A DNA stretch of 64,000 nt from JAZDOK01 sp043798715 (GTDB taxonomy: Bacteria; Vulcanimicrobiota; JAZDOK01). Positions 34,100-43,575 of this stretch are shown piece after piece; the first letter of the stretch is position 1; each line of letters begins with the position of its first letter. The position numbers were made by a program, and so were the translations under genes. The stretch covers positions 15,558 through 79,557 of the forward strand of contig JAZDOK010000106.1 in assembly GCA_043798715.1 (NCBI GenBank), in the 5' to 3' direction. The notes under the pieces were generated by a model. That model was given only the letters and a program-made list of their open reading frames with translations, was not told the DNA's origin and made no database searches.

Positions 34100-36115
34100 C
34101 TATGCCTCCGATTTTTCACCTCTGTTCAGGGCAAAATGGAAAAACATATAAATAAGAAAAACTCCGACCAGCCATCCGAGAACCAGTCCGTTTAAAACGC
34201 GCAGCAGGGTCACGGCCAGGGGAGTATGGAGATGGCAGAAAGTGTCCAGAATGTCTGCCTGGCCGATGCAGCCGATGAGAAGGAGGCCCCATATCCCACT
34301 TTCAAATCCAAACGAGGAGTAAGCGGACGCAAACATCAGGATGGGATGGCCCAGAAGAAATTCCTTGAGGCGCGGCCGCACCAGGAGCATTCTGTCCAGA
34401 AAAGACCGGAAGAGACGCTCAAAATCAGTCGTAGCCCCCTCAGGGGCGTTACCAGTCCGAATAATAAAAAAGATACCCAGGCCGACAGCCAGAAGAATCG
34501 CCAGCAGGTGCTTGAGAAGGATAGGTGTTTCCAGAATATCCCTTATCCCGCCGGATTCTTCTCCGTTGCGGGTGAAAAACAGGCAGGCCGTCAAAAGAAG
34601 AGGGACCAGCATCACCAGTTTTATGCCCCGGGCCTGATCTATCTGGAGAAAGAAGGTGGTACTGGAAAGAAGAGCGGCCACTATAAAACCTCCCATGAGG
34701 GAGAAAAGACTGATCCTGAGAAAAAGAAGGGTCGCCCTCCTGATGAACTTACCGACGGTCCCGGAACGACCCGCCTCTCTGAAGTACGGAATATGGAGAG
34801 CCATGGCCAGTGTGGGAGCGGAGATCGCCGAGATCAGCGCGAGAATCTTCCTCCAGAGCGGCAGGGCCCCGGCCAGCCAGGCTGCCGCAAATCCAAGTAT
34901 AAAAAGACCCAGTCCTAACCAGCAGAAATTGTTAGGGAGCCTTATGAAATAATCGCTCAGGAGAAGTAAGAGAGCCCCGGCTCCGATGGAGAGGACGAGA
35001 AGGCTGAAAGGGTCAGGACCAAAATCCCCAAGAGGGGCTGCCCTTCCGAGAACAAACTTCTGTTTTTTGAGCGAATTTTCCAGGCGGCCGACGAGTTCCA
35101 TGTTGGTCTGAAGGAGGTCTTTCCCCTCCTCGGCGACCGCCATGGGACGAAGATAGGCCACCCGGATGTTTCTCTCCCGGATGCCCAGCATGAACTTCTC
35201 AACGACGTCGTTGGAATCCAGCTTGGCCAGTTGCAGTGGGCCGATGGATTGGACCCGGACCGCCTTCCCGGCCAGGCGCAAACCCAGATAGCGGGAGCCC
35301 CGCTGTGTGAAGCGCACATCCGGCACCTCAACCAGGCCCAGACTGGCCCCCATGCCTTTAAGACCTTCGAGGGTATCATCCAGGCAGTTAGGATAGCCTG
35401 TTACCTCGTTATCCTGGCCGCCGAATACAATCGTTGTTACATCAGGTAAGCGGCTCAGAAAACGAAAATATTCACGAATGGAACTTGAGGTGAAAGTTTT
35501 TTTGTTTTCCGGTCTTAAAACAATTTTGAATCCACGTCCGCCCAGAAGTTTTACCAGAGAAGGCGAAAAACCCAGACCATACGAGGAGAAATCCCTGGGA
35601 TCGGTCGAGACTTCAATTATATCGAGGGGAAAGCCTGAACTTTTTCCGATCGTGCCTGCAGTTTTTCCTCCTCCTTCCCAGGAGTGAACCCGGCCTGCAC
35701 CCAGAAATATTGAGAGAGAACCGAGAACCTGACTTCTGGTCGCCTCGTCATACACGTAAACCAGGATAGTGTCGGGCTTGACCCTGCTTATGAATCGCCT
35801 GAAGCGCTCCGGGAGATCGCGTGAATTCAAGCTAAGGTCTCTTCCGAGCAACCAGCGTATCCGCCCCTCCATCTGCATCTTTTCAGGAGTGTCTTCGTTC
35901 AGGGCGATGGATGTTATCCCGCTGGACTTCAATTTTTTCAAGGCGGCAAAGAGATCCCAGCCCTGGGCACGGGCGGTGTCGACGAAGGAGTCGTAATCCA
36001 GGGCCAGCTCAACCGTGCGGTGCGAGCGCTCAAGAAGTATCCTTCTGAATCCTATTACTGCTGAAAATAAAAAAGCAAGAATTACCAGCGTCCAGAGTAT
36101 CGTCTGTCTTTTCAT
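34100..36115 (-). CDS. DUF5693-family membrane protein
   Basis: This 671-residue protein has an N-terminal helix, a large extracytoplasmic domain (about 30-385) resembling a TIM-barrel-like fold (ELALDYDSFVDTARAQG, SSGITSIALNEDT) and about eight C-terminal helices. Such proteins are recalled near polysaccharide pyruvyltransferase (csaB) genes in Firmicutes and cyanobacteria, suggesting envelope polymer work, but no csaB is here. Function is unknown. Confidence 0.78.
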   Translation of the reverse strand: MKRQTILWTLVILAFLFSAVIGFRRILLERSHRTVELALDYDSFVDTARAQGWDLFAALKKLKSSGITSIALNEDTPEKMQMEGRIRWLLGRDLSLNSRDLPERFRRFISRVKPDTILVYVYDEATRSQVLGSLSIFLGAGRVHSWEGGGKTAGTIGKSSGFPLDIIEVSTDPRDFSSYGLGFSPSLVKLLGGRGFKIVLRPENKKTFTSSSIREYFRFLSRLPDVTTIVFGGQDNEVTGYPNCLDDTLEGLKGMGASLGLVEVPDVRFTQRGSRYLGLRLAGKAVRVQSIGPLQLAKLDSNDVVEKFMLGIRERNIRVAYLRPMAVAEEGKDLLQTNMELVGRLENSLKKQKFVLGRAAPLGDFGPDPFSLLVLSIGAGALLLLLSDYFIRLPNNFCWLGLGLFILGFAAAWLAGALPLWRKILALISAISAPTLAMALHIPYFREAGRSGTVGKFIRRATLLFLRISLFSLMGGFIVAALLSSTTFFLQIDQARGIKLVMLVPLLLTACLFFTRNGEESGGIRDILETPILLKHLLAILLAVGLGIFFIIRTGNAPEGATTDFERLFRSFLDRMLLVRPRLKEFLLGHPILMFASAYSSFGFESGIWGLLLIGCIGQADILDTFCHLHTPLAVTLLRVLNGLVLGWLVGVFLIYMFFHFALNRGEKSEA

Positions 36116-36181
36116 GAAAAAAACAAATCCTTCCTCAAAGCGTTAGCCGGAAGTATTTCTTCAATTTGCAGCCTCAATCCT

Positions 36182-37897
36182 TTACCGGGCACCTCCGCAT
36201 GCCGGCATGGGAGCGACACGGGGAGAGCGTGAATTTCGAATATAGAAGCGCACATATGTTATGGAATTGTGCAAATTGTGTAATACAAAAGCATCTTTAA
36301 TGGTAAATAAGGGCATAAAGGCTTTTAAAAACCTTTCTCTGCCGGTGGGATTAACCTTCTCCTCAAATACCGTCTTGTTAAAAAAGACTCTCTTTCCTTT
36401 TTTTATTGCCTTGATGATTTTCAATCCAATCTCGTCAGGCAGCCGCCCGGCGAGAAGCTTGTTGAAATTTTCATAATTGTCGCCGGTCCGGTCTATACCG
36501 ATCATATTCAGCCGGAAATAGTATTGCAGATAATCATCACAGCCAATACGATAGTCACCGATGTTATCCTGCTTGACTAAAATATAATCGCCTTTTGAAA
36601 TTATATTCTCAGCCTCAAACTTTTTACAATCTTCTGCCGAGGGAACAGGCTTGTGGCAGGCTGAAATTACATTGAAATTCAATAAAAAAATCAAACTCGC
36701 CAGCACCATCAGCAAGATTCTTCCAAATTTGGAATATGAAGCAATGCCTCCCAAAAGCAGTAATATCCCTAATGGCCAGACATATATATAAGCATTTCTG
36801 ACATCGATTAGAAAAATTGCAATTAAAAAAAATCCCGGCCAGGCTAAAGCGAGTATTATCTTTTCTCTGTGAGCGGACCAGAAATATTTCAACTGACGAA
36901 AGAACATATATGCAAACACTCCAATAATGGCGATTAATAAGTACTTCACAATGGAATTGCATCTGCTTTCAAATGGGAGGCAAATCTGGGATAAAAGTGC
37001 ATTATTGACCAGTATTGAAAAAAAACTGCCGAATGCCTGTTCATTCCTGAAGTAGGCATTGTAATTAATCATTTCGAGAAATCTCCATAAATGATTGGCG
37101 GCTGAATCAAGTCGGTGCATACCAACTGTAGGGATAACGAAGGCAAAGAAGCTTAAAATGAAAAATCCAACCGTGGAAAAAACATACAGAATGGATTGAG
37201 CAACTTTCGTAAAAAAAACGTTTCTGTTCACCATTATATAGAGCACCATTATTCCCAGGAAAGGGATGGCTGCAATGCTGAAACCCACAGCCATGGCACT
37301 CGCTAAAGAAGAGAGAAATGCACCTTTATAGCCTGGGTAAAACACATATAATAACAGCGCCAAAATCATGAAAAAGTATGAAATCTGGTAAGGTTTAGTC
37401 AGAATATTAAAGATCCAGAAGCCATAACCAAATCCTAAAATTGCACTCGATAAGAAGGCGGATAAGGGATCTTTAAAAATCCTGATTTGAAGGGAATAAA
37501 ACAGTAAAACGCTGGAGGCTCCAAAAAGGCAAATTAGAATCTGTGAAAGAAAAAGCAAGTCCGCCTCGCATTTAAAAAGCAAAACAAACCTGTAGAGCAG
37601 TAAAAAAAACGGAGTTTGAAATAAATGGCACCGGTTACCGCAGATAAGCTCAATGGGCGCTGTTGGATCCGTAAGAGCCTGTTCCAGATAATATTGATAA
37701 ATTAAAGTTTCATTCAGGCCCAGATTGTCACACTCGATGAGTTGAGTAGGAAACAAATATCTGCAGAAATACAGATAAATCATTAACAGAATAAAACCCA
37801 GAAGTATGGATTTATTGATTTTTATCTTAGCAAACCATCGCGCGGCATATTGTGCGGCATAGTCGGTGCAGGAAGGTGTAGTAATTTTACCTTTCAT
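36182..37897 (-). CDS. Polytopic membrane protein, possible GT-C glycosyltransferase
   Basis: This 571-residue protein has about ten to twelve hydrophobic segments and a soluble C-terminal tail. The first extracytoplasmic loop, after helix 1, has acidic residues (ECDNLGLNE), as in GT-C mannosyltransferases, but no clear family motif is seen. The coding sequence is visibly richer in A+T than its neighbours, suggesting later arrival. It lies between the DUF5693 gene and thrS. Confidence 0.65.
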   Translation of the reverse strand: MKGKITTPSCTDYAAQYAARWFAKIKINKSILLGFILLMIYLYFCRYLFPTQLIECDNLGLNETLIYQYYLEQALTDPTAPIELICGNRCHLFQTPFFLLLYRFVLLFKCEADLLFLSQILICLFGASSVLLFYSLQIRIFKDPLSAFLSSAILGFGYGFWIFNILTKPYQISYFFMILALLLYVFYPGYKGAFLSSLASAMAVGFSIAAIPFLGIMVLYIMVNRNVFFTKVAQSILYVFSTVGFFILSFFAFVIPTVGMHRLDSAANHLWRFLEMINYNAYFRNEQAFGSFFSILVNNALLSQICLPFESRCNSIVKYLLIAIIGVFAYMFFRQLKYFWSAHREKIILALAWPGFFLIAIFLIDVRNAYIYVWPLGILLLLGGIASYSKFGRILLMVLASLIFLLNFNVISACHKPVPSAEDCKKFEAENIISKGDYILVKQDNIGDYRIGCDDYLQYYFRLNMIGIDRTGDNYENFNKLLAGRLPDEIGLKIIKAIKKGKRVFFNKTVFEEKVNPTGRERFLKAFMPLFTIKDAFVLHNLHNSITYVRFYIRNSRSPRVAPMPACGGAR

Positions 37898-37914
37898 TTC
37901 ACCGGCAGCGAGCT

Positions 37915-39834
37915 CTACAGCCTTCTCTCGGCGATCTCTTCTTTGATCTCATTTATAAAATCCGCCAGAGGCCTGGGTCCGAGATCTCCCCTGGAGCGAG
38001 ATCGGACGGCTACGGCGCCAGATTCCTCTTCACGCTCGCCGAGGATGAGCATATAGGGTATTTTCTGGACCTGCCCTTCACGGATTTTCATGTTTATCTT
38101 CTCGCTGCGCTCGTCAATATCGGCCCTGATGCCTTTCTCCCGGAGACTCTTCACAACTCTTTTTGCATAGTCATGGTTTTTGGAGGTGATGGGCATGACG
38201 CGGGCCTGGATCGGAGCCAGCCAGGTGGGGAAGGCCCCGGAGTAGTGCTCGATAAGACAGCCCATGAATCGCTCGAAGGAGCCAAGCATGGCCCGGTGCA
38301 CCATGAACGGGGCATGCTTTTCCCCGTCTGATCCGATGTAGGTCACGTTAAAGCGCCCCGGCAGGTTAAAGTCAAACTGAATGGTAGGCCCCTGCCAGTG
38401 CCTCCCGAGAGCGTCCTTTATCTTGATGTCGATCTTGGGGCCGTAGAAGACCGCGCCGCCGGGATCGACGATGTATGGAAGATTATTCTCCTCAAGGGCC
38501 TCCCGAAGGGTATTTTCTGCGACATCCCAGGTCTCCGGGGTGCCGGCGAATTTTTCGGGACGGGTGGCCAGATTTATCTCGTACTCATTAAAACCGAATG
38601 ATTTCATCATGAAACCGGCCAGGTCCACGCATCCGATGATTTCCTCCTTGAGCTGTTCAGGGGTGCAGAAAATATGGGCGTCATCCTGAGTAAATCCTCT
38701 CACCCGCAGCATACCGTGAAGAACCCCCGAGCGCTCGTAACGATAGACCGTCCCCATTTCCGCCATTCGGATGGGAAGCTCCCGATAGGACCGCCTGGCC
38801 GACTTGTAGATAAGAATGTGGAAAGGACAGTTCATGGGCTTGAGGATGTACTCCTGGCCCTCTACTTCGAGGCCCGCGAACATGTTTTCCTTGTAAAAGT
38901 CAAGATGCCCGGAAATCGTCCACAGGTGGGAGCGGGCGATGTGAGGAGTCGTGACAAGCTCATAACCGCGCCGATAATGCTCTTCCTTCCAGAAATCCTC
39001 AATTACCTTTCGCACCGCCGTCCCTTTCTGGTGCCAGAACACTAGACCCGGTCCCGCCTCCTCCTGAATACTGAAGAGGTCGAGTTCCCTTCCCAGCTTC
39101 CGGTGATCCCGGCGGGCGGCCTCCTCCAGGGCATGGAGGTGTTCTTCAAGTTCCTCCTTCTTATTGAAGGCTGTCCCGTAGAGGCGCTGAAGCATCTTCT
39201 TCTTTTCATCGCCCCTCCAGTAGGCCCCGGCGATGCTCAGCAGTTTGAAGGCTTTTAACTTTTTGGTGGAAGGCAGGTGAGGCCCGCGGCAAAGGTCGAG
39301 AAAATCTCCCGTCCGGTAGAGGCTCACCGTCTCGTCCGGAATCGCATCCAAAAGCTCCACCTTGTAGATCTCCCCGGCCTTCCTGAAATGCTCGATGGCC
39401 TCCAGTCGGTTCATTTCCAGGCGTTCAAAGGGAAGATCGGCCTCGATGATCCCCTGCATTTTCTTCTCGATCTTCTCAAGGTCCTCCGGGACGAAGGCGT
39501 CCTTTCGATCGAAATCGTAGTAGAATCCCTTTTCTATCGAAGGCCCGATGGAAACTTTTGTTTCTGGATAGAGTTCCCGGACGGCCGCAGCCATGATATG
39601 CGAGGCGCTGTGCCGGAGGATGGCCAGTCCATCCTCGTCTGCGGCGGTGAGAATGACCAGGCCGGTGTCCCCCGTCAGCTTTTTATCAAGATCAAGGATC
39701 TTGCCGTCCACTATTCCGGCGACCGCCGCTTCGGCCAGCTTCCTGCCGAGGCTCTCGGCCACCTCCCGGATGCTCACCCCGGATGGAAATTGTTTGACGA
39801 AACCGTCTTTTAAAGTAACACTTATCTCTGACAA
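37915..39834 (-). CDS. thrS: Threonyl-tRNA synthetase
   Basis: This charges tRNA-Thr. The 639-residue protein has the TGS domain (1-60), an editing domain with HSASHIMAAAVRELYP, and the class II core with NCPFHILIYKS (zinc Cys), RVRGFTQDDAHIFC and MVHRAMLGSFERFMGCLIEHY. A C-terminal anticodon-binding domain completes it. It starts at TTG 39834 after AAGGTG. No T-box leader is seen in the short gap upstream. Confidence 0.98.
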   Translation of the reverse strand: MSEISVTLKDGFVKQFPSGVSIREVAESLGRKLAEAAVAGIVDGKILDLDKKLTGDTGLVILTAADEDGLAILRHSASHIMAAAVRELYPETKVSIGPSIEKGFYYDFDRKDAFVPEDLEKIEKKMQGIIEADLPFERLEMNRLEAIEHFRKAGEIYKVELLDAIPDETVSLYRTGDFLDLCRGPHLPSTKKLKAFKLLSIAGAYWRGDEKKKMLQRLYGTAFNKKEELEEHLHALEEAARRDHRKLGRELDLFSIQEEAGPGLVFWHQKGTAVRKVIEDFWKEEHYRRGYELVTTPHIARSHLWTISGHLDFYKENMFAGLEVEGQEYILKPMNCPFHILIYKSARRSYRELPIRMAEMGTVYRYERSGVLHGMLRVRGFTQDDAHIFCTPEQLKEEIIGCVDLAGFMMKSFGFNEYEINLATRPEKFAGTPETWDVAENTLREALEENNLPYIVDPGGAVFYGPKIDIKIKDALGRHWQGPTIQFDFNLPGRFNVTYIGSDGEKHAPFMVHRAMLGSFERFMGCLIEHYSGAFPTWLAPIQARVMPITSKNHDYAKRVVKSLREKGIRADIDERSEKINMKIREGQVQKIPYMLILGEREEESGAVAVRSRSRGDLGPRPLADFINEIKEEIAERRL

Positions 39835-39889
39835 TCAGACCACACCTTTCTAAAAGGGCGCTCTTGTGCGCCGTGAAATGAGGTTCGTC

Positions 39890-41716
39890 TCAGGAATCAT
39901 GAATTCCTTTCTGCATAACGTCCAGAATGGGGCTGCCCAGGATTATAAAGAGCGGGGCATAAGGTATGATATACCTCTCCTCTCCGGGATTCTGCAGGTA
40001 AACCGCTATAAGGAGGGAGAAAAACAACAGAACAAACAAGGATACATATTTTATGCAGGCGCGTTCCATGGGAAGTTTTCCCCGCCTCACCCTCCAGACG
40101 GCGACGATCGAAAGAACAAGGAAAAAAATGTTTAAAATTTTGAATAGTTGAGTCAGTTGATACCCCCGGAAAATATTCCCCCAGCGCGGAAACATATGGC
40201 TGTGAAAGAGCCTGAAAATGGATCTCAGATTGCGAAATAAGACTTTGGGATCCCGCTTAATGCTGTTGAGACCCATTTGGTAGTAATAGCGCTGGTCGTA
40301 AAAAGGCACATTTGTGACAATTCTTTTGTTCTCCGGGTAATCTATAGCGGCCGGGGGTACAAAGCTGTAGCCGTAGCCACCAAGGTGGTATTCGATTGAT
40401 TTCGCCTCGCACCAGGTCAGCGCGAAATTCACCCCCCCTCCGGATGAGATCGATTTTTCCCTGCCTTTCGTGGTTGAAATATTAAAAGAAACCATCAGGA
40501 AGACAATTAACAGCACCGTGCTGAAAAAACTCAAAATGTATTTCCTGCCTAACCTGTGATAAAGCGCCCATAGTAAAAAAAGAGGGATGAACGACAGGAA
40601 GATTGGGCGTGTCAAAAAGGCCGCCGACCAGAGCACCCCTAGAGCGACTGCATTTTTAACGTTTTGCTTCCCGCAAACGAGAATATATAAACCGATGTAC
40701 AAAAGTGGGATGAAAAGGTTTTCGCTCAGGACAAAGATATTGAGGTAGATAAGCGGATACCAGAATGTGGCTGTCAACAGCACGATTTGTGCAACTCTCT
40801 TTGAAAACAATTTCAGACTGATTCCATACAGAGCCCAGTTCGTCATGACTGAAAGCAGGGCCATGAAAACGATATAAATTCCGACCCGGTATTGGAGCAT
40901 TCCCAAAAACTGAAGAGGCCTGTAGATCCAGCTTAAAAAAATATGAAAAAAGGGCGGCCAGTAAGTGGGGCAAAAAATTTCCTGCCCTTTGACCATCTGG
41001 CAGGCCCTTTCATCGTAGCCTCCCATGTCTGAAACCAGGTAATCCTGCGGAGTGGTGAATATGAAAATATATAAAATGCGGATAATAAAACCCAGAAGCA
41101 GCATGCAAAGTATAAATGGTTCCTCGGCCGCGAATTTATGTAAATTTGAAAGGAGTCTCTCAAAAAACGGCCATCGAAACAAAAGCACTGTAATCCTTAT
41201 AAGAAGCAGAACAAGACTGAACAGGGCCAGGGCATACCAGAAGCGGAACGTCGGATCTCGAAATGTATTTTCGACCTCCGCGCCATACTGCATCCCACCG
41301 CTGTCCTCAATCTCCAGAATGATTTCGTTCTTGCCAAGCGAAACGTAATCCAGTACATTGACATCATAGCCGTCTACCCAGCCTGAATTTGAAACCTTGG
41401 AAAAAAGGCCGTTATCAAGCTTCATTCCGTTTATTCTCATGGAAAGAAGCCTGTCATCGGGAATTATCTTTACAGTAGTTTGCGAATACCAGTGGTAATC
41501 AAATGATCCCTTCAACACATGGATTCTCGTTCCATCCGACTTTAGAAAACCAAATTTATTCAGGGGAATAACTTTTTTTTCTTCCGAGAGAACCTGGAGC
41601 CCGTAGAATTTCAAGGCAGTCAGATGCAGCATCCCTAGTGCCAGAAAAAACAGAAACAATAGAAGAAATTCTATGAAAAATCTTTTTGCCTGATAAACCG
41701 ATTGCTTATTAATCAC
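39890..41716 (-). CDS. Membrane glycosyltransferase of GT39/GT87-like type
   Basis: This 608-residue protein has about twelve hydrophobic segments. An N-terminal soluble beta domain (about 45-150) lies between the first helix and the rest. The loop DMGGYDERACQMVKGQEIFCPTYWPPF resembles the catalytic first loop of polyprenol-phosphate-sugar transferases, where an acidic residue acts as base. The DNA is AT-richer than most of the window. Substrate unknown; it probably decorates surface polymers or proteins. Confidence 0.72.
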   Translation of the reverse strand: MINKQSVYQAKRFFIEFLLLFLFFLALGMLHLTALKFYGLQVLSEEKKVIPLNKFGFLKSDGTRIHVLKGSFDYHWYSQTTVKIIPDDRLLSMRINGMKLDNGLFSKVSNSGWVDGYDVNVLDYVSLGKNEIILEIEDSGGMQYGAEVENTFRDPTFRFWYALALFSLVLLLIRITVLLFRWPFFERLLSNLHKFAAEEPFILCMLLLGFIIRILYIFIFTTPQDYLVSDMGGYDERACQMVKGQEIFCPTYWPPFFHIFLSWIYRPLQFLGMLQYRVGIYIVFMALLSVMTNWALYGISLKLFSKRVAQIVLLTATFWYPLIYLNIFVLSENLFIPLLYIGLYILVCGKQNVKNAVALGVLWSAAFLTRPIFLSFIPLFLLWALYHRLGRKYILSFFSTVLLIVFLMVSFNISTTKGREKSISSGGGVNFALTWCEAKSIEYHLGGYGYSFVPPAAIDYPENKRIVTNVPFYDQRYYYQMGLNSIKRDPKVLFRNLRSIFRLFHSHMFPRWGNIFRGYQLTQLFKILNIFFLVLSIVAVWRVRRGKLPMERACIKYVSLFVLLFFSLLIAVYLQNPGEERYIIPYAPLFIILGSPILDVMQKGIHDS

Positions 41717-41754
41717 GATTACGCGTCTGATTTCGTGTGGTTAAGCTTGTAAAT

Positions 41755-42735
41755 TCACTTGAAGTCAGCCTTGTCGAAAGTGTAACTTAGATCCATGAGC
41801 AACTCGGCGTTCACTATCCTTCCCTCGATTGTAACCGGAGAAGACCACTGGTAACAGCTGGCCGTGAACCGGGCGATTTCGTCTTCATTGGGGTGATTTG
41901 AGTTCTTTTCAATTTTCACCCATTCGGTCATTCCGTTTTTATCGATAACGAACCTGAGAACCACTGTGTCGGACACTAATTGCTGCCCGGGCGGGAATAT
42001 CGGCGACCTGTTGGGGCTGGCCCGGTAGCCGGAGACTATGTTGACAAAATTGGGAATCTTTAGAAGTCCTTTCCGGTCTTCATCAGCGTAACTGCTGTTT
42101 GGCGGAAGATATACCCTCAAAACTCCCAGGTTGGTACCGCTTACAAGTCCCCCGCCTCCGGTTCCTCCTCCTTGTCCGGGCCCGATCCCGGAACCATCGC
42201 CGGTCCCGGTTCCCGATCCATGCCCCCCTCCGGTCCCGGTTCCTGAACCAGGCCCGACGCCGGAGCCGTTCCCCGAACCCTGTCCGTTTCCATGGCCGCC
42301 GCCCGCGTTGGCATAGGATGAAGAAGCGGGCCTGGAGGCTGCCTGTGGCTGCATGGGAACGACCTGCGTGTTGTTGACAGGAGGGGCATACTGCCGGGGC
42401 GCCTCGGGCTGGACCATACTCTGGGGCTTATAGGCGATGGGAGCCTGCTCTTCGACGGGAAGTTCATTTTCCGAACCTCCCCCCCCTCCCCCGCCTCCGC
42501 CTTGCGCCTTAGACAGAGGCACCATCTCCACTTCATAGACTTCAGTGATGGCATCTTTATGCCTGACTTCATACCTGAAAATCGCAAACACGGTCAGGAG
42601 GACTACATGAATCAGAACCGCCATAATCATGGCGGAATGCAGGGCATCCCACTTGAATTTCCTCTTCGGAGGAACAAAAATACTGGCCCTGGTCTGTGTG
42701 ATGTCGCGCTTGGCGGCTCTCCCCTTTTTTCCCAT
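41755..42735 (-). CDS. TonB-like energy-transducing protein with glycine-rich linker
   Basis: A cytoplasmic N-terminus (about 1-32) leads into a membrane helix (about 33-54), a nine-glycine run and then a long Gly/Ser/Thr/His-rich linker (about 140-200) instead of the usual Pro-Lys linker. The C-terminal domain (about 200-326) has LRFVIDKNGMTEWVKIEKNS, close to TonB or TonB-like (AgmX-type) domains. ExbB/ExbD genes are not in the window. A candidate promoter lies about 90 bases upstream. Confidence 0.78.
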   Translation of the reverse strand: MGKKGRAAKRDITQTRASIFVPPKRKFKWDALHSAMIMAVLIHVVLLTVFAIFRYEVRHKDAITEVYEVEMVPLSKAQGGGGGGGGGSENELPVEEQAPIAYKPQSMVQPEAPRQYAPPVNNTQVVPMQPQAASRPASSSYANAGGGHGNGQGSGNGSGVGPGSGTGTGGGHGSGTGTGDGSGIGPGQGGGTGGGGLVSGTNLGVLRVYLPPNSSYADEDRKGLLKIPNFVNIVSGYRASPNRSPIFPPGQQLVSDTVVLRFVIDKNGMTEWVKIEKNSNHPNEDEIARFTASCYQWSSPVTIEGRIVNAELLMDLSYTFDKADFK

Positions 42736-42824
42736 GTGCCTGCTCCTTATTCCCTCACAAAGTCGTAAAATCCGGAATTATATTCCTCAAAGCGAGCAAA
42801 CTTTTTATTCCCTTTCGCACATAT

Positions 42825-42833
42825 ATTATAACA
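42825..42833 (-). promoter_or_regulatory. Extended -10 promoter candidate for the TonB-like gene
   Basis: On the minus strand TGTTATAAT is an extended -10 with a perfect hexamer. No good -35 is seen at the right distance, which is usual for extended -10 promoters. It lies between trkA-like and tonB-like genes, about 90 bases before the latter's ATG. Confidence 0.48.
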
Positions 42834-42860
42834 CAAATGCCCGGCAAACCCCTTTAACCG

Positions 42861-43574
42861 TTACTTGTAAACAGAATGATTTATGAAAGTGATTCCATCC
42901 GAAGAGTGCGGCTCATCGCCTCGAATCACTTTCTTTACGGCCTCCATCTTTTCTTCCTTGGTGATGGCGACGGCGATGTCCCCCGAGAGCAGCAGTGTGT
43001 TCCCGTCGGGAATCAGAACATTATCTCCACGAACAACGGCCCCGATAATCGAATCGGAGGGAAGGACAAGTTCCTTCAGTGTTTTACCGGAAGAAGGAGA
43101 ATCATCCCGGATGGGGATTTCGAGCACCTCGACTCCTCCCAGGAGGCAGAAACATGACATGACCCCCTTGTAGGCAACTTCCCGCTCGATGACGGAAAGA
43201 ATGGCGTTGGTGCCGCTCGCCGTGGCATCGATCCCCAGCTTCCTGAATATATCCTCATTTGTCGGATTATTTACCCTGGCCAGAGTGAAGGGGACCCCGA
43301 ATTTCTTCTTGGCCAACTGGCAGATGACCAGGTTGTCCTCATCGTCTCCGGTCACGGCGACAACCATCTTGGCCCTCTCCACGCCGGCGCTCTGGAGCGT
43401 TATGGGATCACAGGCATCTCCCTGGAGGACGACCCCGTTTGCCCCGAATTCATCGCTCATCACCTGGCATTTCACACGCTCTTTCTCAACGAGAACGATT
43501 TCCTGATCCGAGGCCAACAAGGCCTTGGACAGATAATAACCGACCTTGCCGCCGCCGGCAACGATAATCAGCAT
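42861..43574 (-). CDS. TrkA-type K+ channel/transport regulator (second of pair)
   Basis: The protein opens MLIIVAGGGKVGYYLSKALL, a nucleotide-binding TrkA-N domain, and ends with a TrkA-C domain (about 150-225). The length is 237. The start at 43574 follows GGGAGG by eight bases and lies directly behind the stop of the previous gene. TrkA/KtrA proteins gate TrkH/KtrB potassium transporters by NAD(H) or ATP. The pore subunit is not in the window. Confidence 0.9.
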   Translation of the reverse strand: MLIIVAGGGKVGYYLSKALLASDQEIVLVEKERVKCQVMSDEFGANGVVLQGDACDPITLQSAGVERAKMVVAVTGDDEDNLVICQLAKKKFGVPFTLARVNNPTNEDIFRKLGIDATASGTNAILSVIEREVAYKGVMSCFCLLGGVEVLEIPIRDDSPSSGKTLKELVLPSDSIIGAVVRGDNVLIPDGNTLLLSGDIAVAITKEEKMEAVKKVIRGDEPHSSDGITFINHSVYK

Positions 43575-43575
43575 T

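Noticed and set aside
37850..39900. T-box or other leader for thrS
   Set aside because: The upstream gap is about 55 bases, too short, and has no T-box sequence.
42099..42377. Arg/Pro-rich frames opposite the TonB-like linker
   Set aside because: They arise from the glycine-codon repeat read on the other strand.
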